Assembly (NCBI RefSeq): GCF_028858725.1 | Contig: NC_084763.1 | Coordinates: forward strand, 5,890,001 to 5,954,000 | Direction: 5' to 3' | From: Colius striatus | Lineage: Eukaryota > Chordata > Aves > Coliiformes > Coliidae | DNA: 64,000 nt | Shown: positions 39,791 through 58,062 of the stretch, piece after piece | Position numbering within the stretch: the stretch's first letter is position 1 | Layout: every line of letters starts with the position of its first letter | Notes under the pieces: model-generated | Told to the model about the DNA's origin: nothing | The model's input: only the letters and a program-made list of their open reading frames with translations | The model's database searches: none | Made by a program: the position numbers and the translations under genes

Positions 39791-42700
39791 CCTGGGCTTT
39801 TGTTGCTGTTTCTGCTTTTTTTAGAAATGCTGCCATGGATATATAATTGGCCTAATAGCTAGAGTGCTCCTGTGGTAAATGGGAGTTCAGCTTAATGTCT
39901 CTGACCTGGAGAGCCCTGCTGCCTCTCGCCTCCCTGATGAGTCCCCATGCTGTGATGTTACTCACTCACTGCATGGGAACCATCCAAATCTCTGCCTCTC
40001 CCCATCCAGTGGAAACTGCTGCAGCAACAAAAATGTGACCTTCACTTGCCTAGAAAAGGGGAGAGGACTGCAGGAGAGCACAGAAGCCTATAGCCTTCTG
40101 TGAGGGCACTGAGAAAGGGTTGGAGTTGTGGTCTCTGCTGTCTGGATCATGAGTTTTTATTGGCTGTGATAGCAGTTTGAGCTTGAGAAGAGAGGCAGTT
40201 TAGAAAACTCTGTGTACCACATGCAGGTTTCTGTGCCTTCCAGCAACTACACACTCCCCAAGCACTGGGCAGCTATCACGGTCTCTGCTTGGGATTCCTC
40301 TTTGGGAGCCGACACCTAAAACACCATTGTTACAGTCTCTATCTTTTAGGCTCCAAATGCTTTGTTGGGTCTGACCCTTCAATATGCAAAGGCAGAACTG
40401 CATTAATTTGTAAGAGCAAGTATGCAGGCCTACAGAAGTGATGGGTCCATTTGATCCATTGGGGAAGTGATGGATCTATCTGTATAGTTCCTCTAGGTAC
40501 TGCCAGCTTCATGGATGTGCTTGGAGATGGATTTGTAATGGAAGAAATAGTTATATTTAGTAAGTTTGAATGCAAACAATGAATCTGTTGGTTTTATTTC
40601 ACATAGATGCTCACCTGAACAAGTCCCTGTTTACAGTATGTTCTTGGTTATTGTGCTCCTCCATTAAGAGGATGTTTCTGACCGTGTCATTGTGAGCTGT
40701 GAATGACAAACCCATGATGTGTTTTATTTGATTAGAACAACAAAAAGCTCAATGCAGACAGCCTGGCACAAAAAGGTACCATTAAATATGCTGGGATAGG
40801 TATAAGATGAGGCACAACACTAGAAGGTTTTATCCTCCAGCCCAGGCATTGTGCCTCATTTCTGAGGTTACCATCCCATTGCCTTATTTGCTGGGCTGTC
40901 ACGCCAGATATAGCACTGTTTTTGACACCACTATATTTTGTGGCATTTGCTCCTTAAAAAATGGGGATAAGGTCACACTAAGCAGCAGTGAATAGCCATC
41001 AACTTTCCTTCAGCACCAGCCTGGCCAGCATTTGAAACAGCAGCGTTGGGTGGGGATGGAAGGCCCAGTGTCCTATTGACAGTACCTTCAGACAGTCGAA
41101 GGTGGAAGCAGAGATGAGAAGTCTGAGACACACATTTAAAACTGCTGGACTGAACAATGAAGACATGATTTGAAATAATGTCTAGAGGGCAACAGGAGTT
41201 TGCTTAGTTCTTTGATTTTTATGTTTCTGTAGTTCTGAAAACTCAAGTTTTTGAACTATATTTGATGGTCTACATAGTGCATAGAAAAAATACCTTGCTG
41301 CGTGGTTTTACTGCAGTATTGGCTGAAGATACAATTCCCATCACAGAAAAGCCTCCAGCTGGGGGTAAGTGTCCCTTCATTCACAGCATGTGCTGATTTT
41401 GAAGTGGTGTCAGTGTTGGACCTAGGAATATCTGGTGGTTGTGATAAACCAGCCGTGTTACCCACATGGCTGCTCTCAGACAGCATCAGTGAAGTTGGGC
41501 AATTTGAGCTAACTAATCCTGTAATTACCCTAATTAAATTAGCTGGTTTACATTTTGAGGGAAAAGTAAGGAAGCATCACTGTATGAGGGTAAAATATTC
41601 ATGTTTGGGAAAAAGCCAGTTTGTGAGAGAGAGCTTTTATGAACTGCTTTGCTTGTACCTGTGCTTACAGGTATAGTGATGGCTTGTAGAAAAGCATCTG
41701 TTGAGCATGGCAATGGTAAACATCTCCAGCAGCTGTTTATCTGAGAACACTTGAAGGTGCAGCTAAATATGCTCCTGAAGCCTTTCTTAAACCAAAAAAA
41801 AGTTTCAATTAAAAAGCTCCTTATTTTTACCCAATCAATATTTTTCACTATTTCCCAGTTTACTTCACAGACATCAAGCTTAGAGTTTACCTGAAACCTC
41901 AACAAAGCAGGGGAATTTCTTTGTCTTCAGAATGGTGAGAGAGGTTTTTACTGCTTAGATTAACTTAGTCACAAAGTGTGAGTTATGACTAATCAGAGAA
42001 AGCAGTTCAGTGTTATGAAACCAGCGTTAGGAAAAGCAATTGTCCCTCAAGTTTCCATGCTTTCTTGAAACTTGAATTGCAAGGATCACTTCTTAGACCA
42101 AGAATCCAAACCTCAATTTATTAACAAAGACCATTTTGCAGCGAGTCTTGTATGTCTGTTCCTGCTCTCATCCATAGCTGCATTGTAACAGCTGAACAGC
42201 TACCCTAGATGTTAGGAAATAGTGATCTTTGTGTATCAGTTATGGTGTTCCTGATGGCTCATCCTGTTTTAGTAGCATTGAAGAGGAAGGCTGCTGAACA
42301 GCTGTTGGCTGGATAAGGACAAGTCATATAGAAGTTCTCATTAAATTGCAGTAAGTGCTCAACTAAACTGAGATTTGTTTGTATTTTTAATTAAAGGAAT
42401 AGCTATTGGCTATGGCATTGGAGATGTGTTGTAGCCAGCCCTAACAAATAGCCATGTTGTAAGACATCAGGCTGCTCATGATGTCAAAGGCCTGATCCTT
42501 TCCCTCCTTGTGGTGTCACTTTTACTGCTGCAGGGATTTATGGAAGCATTTCATTAGAGAGGGGAGTAGCCCCTATGGGTAGATATTGCAGAAGCCCATT
42601 GCTTGCAACTGAAAGCTGCTCTGAACAGTGAAGTATAATAGGCAGATGGGGTAGATGAGCTCACGAGTCTTTCTGTTTCTGTCCATTGCTGTTTCTGTGC

Positions 42701-44712
42701 ATATAAAGCCATTTTAATCCTTTCCATTCCAATGCATTGTATCCACACAAGTGTATTCTTAACAACAACAGGAGACATGCTGCAACACAGGCAAGCTTAT
42801 AGTCAGACCCTGTGACTCAGCTGGGATGAGTTATTGTTTGAAACAGAGCCTTTTAGAATCAAAACTTGTTCTTGGTACCAGATTTTGTAGCTGAGCACAT
42901 TTCGAGTGGTTTATGTTTAACACAATCAGGCTTATTTGTTAAAAGGCTACAAGGCTTGTACAGATGTCAGCACCCGAGTCAGGATGCATTAGACATATCT
43001 GTAACCTTTATTTGACCTTGCAGTTTTATGGAGCACGATCCAGTCCCAGTGACCTTCTTTCCCCCCGGTGATTTCTGGCTCTTTTAAGTCTGTGGGATAA
43101 GGAAGGGGAACAAAGATGGTGAGAGCAGAGCTATGGCAGTGACTGGTGAGCTGCAGAAGTTACAGGGAAGTGTTTGATAAGAGGAATGAGCACTCTTTGG
43201 GAATGGAAAGGAGCATCTTGTGGTGAAAGCACTTTTCTCCCTGTATCACAGCTGTATTGGTATTATGGTGTGAGTGTGGTGGTGTTCTCACACACAGAAC
43301 CCAGATTACAAAAGATCTCGTGTGTTATAGCAGGTGGCAAATACAGAATGGATTACTGAAAGACAAACTGAAAGGGTGACATCTAAACCTTAAAGTAAAA
43401 AGGTTTAATGACCTGTAAGCAGGATTTACTAATAATTTGTACTTAGATAATGGCATCACTGTTTTTTGCCAGCACACAGGATACATCTGAGTGTACTTCA
43501 GACAGATCCGTGTCCCCCGTTACTGCTTAACTACAGGATGTTGTGATTATAGAAGTAGAGACACTGTTGTTGCAGAATGGCTGCTGATAAATTATGGTGG
43601 GGTGGCAGCTGTAAATACAGCTTCTCTTGTGATTTAAGAGGGAGATGTGAAGGCGTATCGCACAGATGCTTGATCAATGGTAAACAGGGCCAGCCATGGC
43701 TTGCTAAAGCTTGAAAGTCCCTGCCAGATTTTGGGATTAGAAGTCGTCGTTTCAAGCATTAACTCCTCCGGCATCAAAACAATCAGATGCTCTGGTCCTC
43801 CTCTTTCCCTTTCTCTTGAGCCAAGATTTATTTACCTGTGCAAGCAGGAACTGACACACAAACCTGTTTTACAGCAAGCTTTTTTTTGAGATACAAGAGC
43901 TGCTTCAGCAAGCTGCCAAGTACTCAGTGTCTGTTTGTGCCACGGTGTCGTGCGACTCCGTGCCATGTCCCCCGTGACCTTCTCACTCACCTGCTTAACT
44001 GGCCAGGAAGTGTGGCTGCTTGGAGCTGTGTCATCACACTACCAAAGGCTGGAGAAACAACAAACCAGTCGGTGCACGTTAGTGCGATAAAACACGGCAG
44101 CAGCAAAGTCAGCTACAGCCAGGATTCACTTGACACAAAAGGGCATGTAGCTTTGGTCACTCGGGCTCCTGCTCTGAAGGTGACAGTCCTGTGCAGGTGA
44201 TATTTCACCATGAGTGATGAGGGGCAAGAAAAATGTCAATATGCTACTGCTAACATTGCAGTGGCTTTCAGCTGGCTCCTCTAGAGAAAGCCCACGCTTC
44301 CTGATGCTGAAGGCTGATAGCAAGCTCGCTTATTTTTCGCTGAAGTGAGAAATCAAAATGACTGCCTCCCCAGGATCTCCCTGGAATTCAGGCTAAATGG
44401 GGCTTGTATTTGCATTGGGACTACAGATGAAATCAGGATTGGCAGACTGTGATGTGTGAATCTGCACACATAACAGGGACTCGGCACGAGAGTGAGACTC
44501 GTTAATTAAGCCAAGACATTTTAGATGCTCCGTGCCTAAAATTCAGTCCTGTTCAGTAAAAGGGACTTTCTCTTGGGTCTCTTTAATGTCACATTCCATT
44601 TACAATGGTAATAAATGCTGTAACTTGTTTCCCTCTCCCCTATCCCACAAAAAAATGACAGAGAGGAATTTCTTGCTAAGCCTTTGATAACAATTCTTTC
44701 TTTTTGTTCCAG

Positions 44713-44801
44713 ATAACTTCAAACGAGAAGAGCCCGGAGAGCCTGAGGAATGATGGCGCTGCGCTCATCCAAACCCTAGAGAGCCTGGCCCGAACTGCCA
44801 G
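44713..44801 (+). CDS. ULK4: ULK4 penultimate coding exon
   Basis: This 89-bp exon is flanked by a ttttgttccag acceptor and a gtgagt donor. It translates in phase 0 to 29 residues beginning ITSNEKSPESLRNDGAALIQ and ending LARTA, plus two bases of the next codon. Human ULK4 near its C terminus reads ITSNEKHLESLKNAGSLLRA, so the match is clear. ULK4 is a divergent ULK/ATG1-family pseudokinase with an N-terminal kinase-like domain and a long C-terminal HEAT/ARM-type helical region; it is implicated in cilia, neuronal development and blood-pressure traits. This exon encodes part of the last helical repeat. The kinase-like part lies left of the window. Tail-to-tail placement next to CTNNB1 matches the human arrangement and supports the call. 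Confidence 0.93.
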
Positions 44802-47647
44802 GTGAGTTCCCTCAGGCTTCCAGGAATTTCCAGGGCTGAGAGCACTCGTCTCCTCCTTTGTCTGTGATGGCTTTCTCCTGTAATCACCTGTGTGCAGTAT
44901 AAGCTGCTGTGTTTCTGTCCCGTGCCCTGCTCGCCTCGTCGCTCTCATCCCAGCTGCCCTCGTTCAGAGCGTTTCTGCCACGTCCTCACGGCACTTTGGT
45001 CCCCAGCTGTGGTGAGCTCTGCACACTGCAGATCAGTGAGGGGGCATGTGCTGGTTTGGGGTCTCTTTTCTTTTTGAATTGTATTCTTTTATCCCAAACG
45101 TTCGGTGTCTGTAAGTGGAGACCATCAGTCAGTGGAGTTGGCTAGATGCACGATGTGATGTTTGGGCCCTGTTTGAAAGCAATTGTGTTTGGTGTGCTTG
45201 CAAGTTGATTACTTTCAAATGTGCAGCTGAAGAACAGAACTGCTTTTGTTTCAGAATAGCTGTGGCTTCTCCGAGAAGGCACGTGGCTGAGGGAGATGCC
45301 GTGGCCTCTTCTGTGAGAGCAGAGGTGCTAGTTCCAGCAAGTTGGCCAGACCTCAGCTCATCTCCCACAGGCTTCCCCTCATCTAATTCCCCTTCAACAT
45401 ATGAATGAATGAATTACTGTTCTCTGCCCCTCAAACCAAATTCTGTGCTCCAGCTGTTAGGCTGCATCTCACTCCTGGTTGGACTGAAATTCATGGAGGA
45501 ATTGTCGTTTATAGGTTAGTTTTTTCAGTGCTCTTTGTGGTTCCAAAGGCAGCCTTGATGTGGGCCAGTTGTTTGGAAAAATTGGCTCCTCAATACGATG
45601 GCAGGGTGTATCCTGAGTTGGAAGGAATGGGGGGGTGTGGAGAGGAAATGTTGGAATGTGGTGAGTGTAAGGAGATGCACAGTGAGGGCTAAACAAACCT
45701 GTGGAGAACAGTCTGCGTCCCTCTCGCATACTCAGCTGCTGACTCACAGGGTTTCACATGACAGATGAAATTATCTAACTACAATAAAAAGTCATCTCTC
45801 CTCAAGGGAGGCACTAGTAGCACCACTGAAGGTGACAGTGGGGAAAGGGTTTCTTCTTTTAGAACCAGTTTTCACTCTATTTTGTAGCTTTTCAGCTTAG
45901 GTGCACTAGACAGCCCAGTCTGAGTCTGCTTTTCTGGCTGCTTCTGGTTGTCTATGCTCTATACATTTCTGTACTCAGAAAACCACATACTACAGAGCCC
46001 CAAGTACACAGCACTCGCTCTTATTTGGCACAAGATGCTCAGCAGACCCAATTCTAGCTGATGCCAATGAGGAGTGTTTTGATACATTAGGACAAGCCAA
46101 GTTCCTCTGCTGTGCTGAGCTCCCGCACCACAGCAGCAACAGGGGAGCCCCCGAGAGCTCATGGGTCTCATTTCCCCTCCTCCCCTTCTTTAGGGAACAC
46201 ATGTCCCTATCCATTCACCTCCAGAGGAACCAGAGAGGGATTCAGCCTGGATCTTGGGGCTCATATGGACTGGGACATGGGTAAACTGGCCACGGGCTGG
46301 CAGAAGCCTGGGGCTAGCAGGCTGTTTTGGGTTTAGCTGAAGGGCTGGTTTGTTTGTGGAGGTTATGGGTATCCTGCCATCTCCCCAGAGTCCCTTATGA
46401 GGCATCTCTCCCAGAATACTCCTGGTGACCTGATAAGCTTGGTTTCCTCACCTATGCTTTGAACCCGTTAAGGAGCCTCTCTGTATCTCGTGCAGAGTTG
46501 GAAACACATTAGGGATGGCTACAAGGGAGCTCCTGGCTCCAAGCCACGCTCTGAGCAGTCTAAACTTCCACCCACATATTGTTGCTGGGTTGAAGTGATT
46601 GAGGAGTGGTTTTGCTCATTTTTTACTGCCAGGTTTCTAATCTTTCTCTCTGCCTGTGTGGCAGAAGGAGAGATCCAGCCGAGCAGCCACGTGCTGAGAC
46701 AGGGGCAGGGCCTGGACTGCCGGCAGCTCTCGGTGCTCTCCTGCTGCTGGGGATTGCCAGACTCAACAGGGCTGCATCCTCAGCCAGGCGGTTTGAAGGG
46801 GGACACATAACCAACCCATTCTGCTCAGCAGCTACATGGAGCCAAATCTACACTATGAAATGTGGGCTCGTAGCCTTTTATTTTTCAGTGAAGACAGCAA
46901 GATAGAATTGTTTCAGGTAGCTATTTCTTCTGGTTTAAACTGCTGCTCATTAAGAGTGGCTTAGCATGGACTGATAACATTTGAATTTCCTGACTAGTTC
47001 TGCCTTCCCCAAAGCAAAGCATGCAGTGTCAGTAGGTGTGTGCCATTAGCAATGGAGGAAGCTGCAGAGTGGCCTACTAGTGTTCTTTCAAAGCTGAACA
47101 TGAGGGATGGTACTCTATAAAAGACTTGTTTCTGGGCATGAGCAGTAATGTGTTAGAGCCTCTGTTTCAATGCTACAAAAGATGTGTTTCCAGAAGGAAA
47201 AAATTGGGCAACATACTTATAAATTTAGGTGAGGAAGCAAAAGGCCCCACCATTTGCTCTGAGGCCTGCAGAGCTGTGTGTAGTGGGGCAGGAGGTGGGC
47301 AATACCTGGAGCAGAACTGCAGTAAGAGGGCTGGATGTCTGAGAACACATCTTTCTGTCAAGCTCCAAGTGTGTGTGTGTAGACTCATGGAGGAGGCATG
47401 ATAAATTATGTCTTTACTTTTCAGAGTGAGGTAGCAAGTGACTGTGAATTTGAGCTGAAGTCCATTTTTGTACAAATATTTGCTACAGGGCAGAATCACT
47501 GGTTGCATGGTAACAGAAAAGCAGGGTATAAAGTGCAGTTAATGGCTGTTAAGGATTTTCCAGCATAGATGAAAGGCAAATGTGGAATTTGAACATAAAG
47601 TTTTTCCCTGAGGATGTGTAATAGATGTTACTGGTTCTCATTCCCAG
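44802..47647 (+). other. ULK4: ULK4 last intron
   Basis: This 2.8-kb intron runs from the gtgagt donor to a ttctcattcccag acceptor. Splicing joins AG to C and keeps the frame. It is GC-richer than the large upstream intron and holds several chance frames of 60-106 codons on both strands. None resembles a known protein. No repeat was recognised in it. Confidence 0.8.
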
Positions 47648-47732
47648 CTCTCACGCCGATGTTGCTGTTGCTTCCTTGGCATTTGAAATCCTGAGAACAG
47701 TGGGACATGAAAACACCAAGTCACCCAAATGA
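47648..47732 (+). CDS. ULK4: ULK4 terminal coding exon with stop
   Basis: After joining to the previous exon the frame reads SSHADVAVASLAFEILRTVG, then HENTKSPK and a TGA stop at 47730-47732. Human ULK4 ends ...FADSAVAPLALEILQAVGH, so the last helix is conserved and this bird protein continues seven residues (ENTKSPK) beyond the human end. The two exons together encode 57 residues plus stop with no frame disruption. The stop is followed by about 300 nt of 3' UTR and an AATAAA signal. Confidence 0.93.
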
Positions 47733-48055
47733 AGCGTTTTCGACTGGCCCTCTGCAACACAGAGGTTGTGTTTGCTGCTCAGCACCTCACTCCTGCAGAA
47801 ACAGCTGCAATGGAGCAGAACTGACAGAACTACTGCAGCAAGGCGAGCTGGAGCTGTGCACAGGCATAGGCGTGAGTCTGGGAGGCTTCAGGGAGGGAGG
47901 GAAACTGGTTTGGGTGTGTGCTTGTTCTTGAAACCCCTGTGTACGGATGAACTGTTGGTTACTGCTTGCTGGCATTGTGTCATGTAGCTCAAGTACCTGA
48001 CAGCCAGAGTTTGAGAAGTGTACATTGAAATAAATAGTATATTTTTTTCTCCCTC
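47733..48055 (+). other. ULK4: ULK4 3' UTR
   Basis: The 3' UTR runs from the TGA to just past the AATAAA hexamer. The exact cleavage site is inferred as 15-25 nt downstream of the signal. Frames on both strands here are short and resemble nothing known. Confidence 0.65.
48029..48034 (+). terminator. ULK4: ULK4 poly(A) signal AATAAA
   Basis: A canonical AATAAA lies about 300 nt after the ULK4 stop, in the context gaaataaatag, and is followed by a T-rich stretch. It is the first AATAAA that I noticed on the + strand after the stop. Confidence 0.7.
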
Positions 48056-49438
48056 AATATAGTGTTTCACTGTTTCCAAGCTGCTGTTAGAAATGTTTCT
48101 CTTTTGGCCCAGGTGTTCTTAAAAAGGTCACTTCATGCCAATAACTGGCACCAGACCTTTTTATCAAGCTGGTTTTCCTCATCTGGCAGAGCCAGAACTG
48201 GCCCTGTGCTCACACTGAGGTTGGGTGTCTGTGGGGCATGTGCATCGGATAGATTTTATCTGCGTTTTGCCTAGTAGCATGTGCTGTTTGTGTGTGTGTT
48301 GCCTAGCACAGCCTAAGCTGCAGTGGTGGCATGTTCTCCCATGCCAACACTCCTGCTGGAACTCCTCTTTGAGAGGATGTGCCTGGCTGCTGGTTATTTC
48401 TCCCCAGTAAGAGCCGATACTTGAGGCAGTGTCCTCTACAGCCAGATGCTACAGGGCATGAAGAATGAAATCCTTCTTCTCCCCAAGTGCCTAGAGCCAG
48501 CCCAGCATGGTCAAGTCTAGGACTGTAACCACTTCCTCTGGAGCTTTCCTCTTTCCAAGCAGGAACTGCCTGTTCTGCTGCCCCTGCCACCTGTGCTTGG
48601 ACAGCCCCTCTCTCCAGGGCAGGCACAGCCACCCCCCAGGTAAACAAACCCCTTCACCTTGTATTTTTTACAGGAATGATTTTCATACATTACTTTACAT
48701 ATCACTGTTTCACAGCTTAAGAGCTGGGATTAGAGCTGGAGTGGCTAGAAATGGCTGTTATTTGATAGTGGTTTATAGGAAAGGTCTCCCAGACGGAGTG
48801 TGGCTGGCTGAGAGGGACAAGGCTGAAGTAGCAGGTGAGACTCATCCCTCTGCAGTTGTGCCTTTGCTCTGCAAGTCGAGGGGCCAGGGGCTGTAGTTTT
48901 ATCCAGCTCCCATCATTTCAGCTCCCAACTTGAGGTGTGATCCTTTGCAGCAGACAGAGCCATGCCAGGCTGCACACATTTCCCCAGCTCCCACCCCCCT
49001 GGTCCCTCACCTCGGGGACACACAGGTCCTGTCACACAGCCACTGAAGACACCTGAACAGGGATTTGAGCTACTGACCTAGCTGCCACTTTGTAAGCCAA
49101 GGATCCTTCCTCTGATGCTGGTGCAGAGCTGCAGCCATGTGCTGCTCTCACTGTCTGTTGGTGGGCAGAGCAGGCCCCACGTGTCGTTGCTTCCCACCTG
49201 GCTGGACTTGCCCTGGGAGCAGCCCCAGAACACAGCCTCAGAGGGTCAACTTGAAGAATGTTTTGTCCTTAGGACTCAGGGCTCTACAGCTTAACTATTC
49301 CTTGGTGCAATGGCAGAGGGAGTGGTTCCCAGCTTCCCTCCCTGCAGTACTGCAAAGTTCTTTTGCAATTCCAGGACAAGATGTGGCCAACTTGTTGACA
49401 GGTGAGAAAAGAGTTAATGATCTGAAATAATTTGACAC
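48056..49438. other. Gap between the convergent ULK4 and CTNNB1 3' ends
   Basis: About 1.4 kb separate the inferred ULK4 cleavage site from the inferred CTNNB1 cleavage site. The stretch is moderately GC-rich. It has chance frames on both strands (up to 129 codons), none recognisable. I saw no repeat or RNA gene. Confidence 0.6.
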
Positions 49439-49439
49439 A

Positions 49440-50243
49440 GAGTGAATTAAAAGTTTACTTTAATTTTGAACCATTTTATAACTGCATTTTTCTCATGAAG
49501 CATCTGTATCACAGCAGGCTACAATAACTTTGGGATAAAAGGCAACTGGTAAACTGTCCAATACAAGGTTCCAAATAAACAGTTCTTACTGGCCCCTACC
49601 CAGACATATCCCAGATAAAGTTTTTTGATCAAAAACATGAAATAGATCCACCTGCTTATTTTAAGCATATTAAAAAGGAAACTAATTGGACCATTTCTAT
49701 TTGTCTAGTTTTTTTTTATACAAAAAGGCTACACAATGTTACACTTTGTCAGGATACAGTTAGAGCGGTTATGAATTAGTGTTCTACACCTTTACTCAAT
49801 CCTTAAAAATCAGAAACTGCTGGAGCATAGTCACTATAACTTAATACTACGAGAGACTTTAAAAAAAAAAGAAGAAACAAAAACAAACCTAACAACAGTT
49901 ACTGCAAAAAAGAAAGAGGCTACTTCCAAAGCAAGCAAAGGTCAGTACCATTACAGAGAGTTAAAAAAAATAATAGATTTTTAACAAGCAAGGCTAGGGT
50001 TTGATAAATTCCATCTTGCAATTCATTCTTGTGCATTCTTCGGTTCTCGAATCACTCCCCAAATCCATTTGTATTATTACTCCTCGACCAAAAAGGACCA
50101 GAACAAAAAGTTTACTTCAATTGTTCCCATAGGAAACTCAGCTTGGTTAGTGTGTCAGGCACTTTCTGAGATACTAGCCCACCCCTCGAGCCCTCTCAGC
50201 AACTCTACAGGCCAATCGATGCAAGTTCACTCAGATGATACAG
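49440..50243 (-). other. CTNNB1: CTNNB1 exon 16 (3' UTR only)
   Basis: On the - strand this exon follows a ttttctctctgcag acceptor and starts CTGTATCATCTGAGTG. It carries long blocks that I recognise from the human CTNNB1 3' UTR, such as the one around 50100-50220 (AGAGGGCTCGAGGGGTGGGC) and the one around 49920-49960 (GTAATGGTACTGACC). It also has the A/T homopolymer runs typical of that UTR and a closing block near 49440-49700. It contains no coding sequence. Its strong conservation suggests post-transcriptional control of beta-catenin mRNA. The right boundary is a splice site; the left boundary is inferred from the poly(A) signal. Confidence 0.88.
49459..49464 (-). terminator. CTNNB1: CTNNB1 distal poly(A) signal ATTAAA
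   Basis: The - strand reads AAAATTAAAGTAAACTTTTA here. It corresponds to the final ATTAAA of the human CTNNB1 3' UTR, with the same following context (AACTTTTAATTCA). Cleavage is expected near 49440. I found no AATAAA on the - strand between 49440 and 50540. Confidence 0.75.
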
Positions 50244-50529
50244 CTGCAGAGAGAAAACAAACAGGTGTGAGAGTTGCAGAGCCCAGGGCAGGTGTCAGAA
50301 CACACTGAGGCTGCAGGAAGCCGCTGCGCCAGGCGTTACAGTTAATGACTTCCACGCGGCACGGCAGGAGTCAGTCTGGAGCGCACTGCTCACGTGGGAC
50401 CCAGCAGAGCCAATCCCTCCCTGCCAACCAACTCCTCACTCCAGGCAGCTCTTTTAAATACTTTAAATTTCTTTAAATCTTTTTTTTTTTCCTTGTTTTG
50501 GTTTGAAATTCAAGGTGGGAGCTTCTTAC
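50244..50529 (-). other. CTNNB1: CTNNB1 intron 15, inside the 3' UTR
   Basis: This 286-bp intron starts with GTAAGAAG 12 nt after the stop codon and ends in ctctctgcag. Joining the two sides gives CATCCTTTAG-CTGTATCATC, which matches the spliced human CTNNB1 3' UTR. The stop lies well within 50 nt of the junction, so splicing should not trigger nonsense-mediated decay. Retention of the intron would lengthen the UTR. Confidence 0.85.
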
Positions 50530-58001
<7,472 letters not shown>

Positions 58002-58014
<13 letters not shown>

Positions 58015-58062
58015 GTTCCTTGTTGTGCTCCCAGAACTCTTTCCTGCTACCTTTCAGAGACC
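58002..58062 (-). CDS. CTNNB1: CTNNB1 exon 2 with start codon (residues 1-4)
   Basis: The start codon is at 58012-58014, in the context AGGAACATGG, with A at -3 and G at +4. Thirteen coding bases (MATQ plus one base) precede the donor GTATAT. A 48-nt 5' UTR portion runs to the cctctttttcag acceptor. It is preceded by intron 1, so exon 1 must be non-coding, as in other vertebrates. Confidence 0.95.

Larger units (their letters stand above)
1..44712 (+). other. ULK4: ULK4 intron (penultimate), left end outside the window
   Basis: No exon recognisable as ULK4 or any other gene was found in this stretch. The next exon begins at 44713 in phase 0, after a pyrimidine-rich acceptor. In human ULK4 the residues before this exon end in ...LRRM, and I looked for an open frame ending in ATG followed by a GT donor. 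The candidates I checked (near 3240, 41930 and 43110) hit stops or do not match. The stretch holds CR1 fragments (listed separately), AT-rich single-copy DNA and many chance reading frames under 150 codons. A small exon could have been missed, so the statement that this is one intron is an inference. Confidence 0.6.

Noticed and set aside
43105..43116. AAAGATG-GTGAGA, a possible donor for the ULK4 exon before 44713
   Set aside because: The frame reading AAG ATG has a TAA six codons upstream, and the residues do not resemble ULK4.
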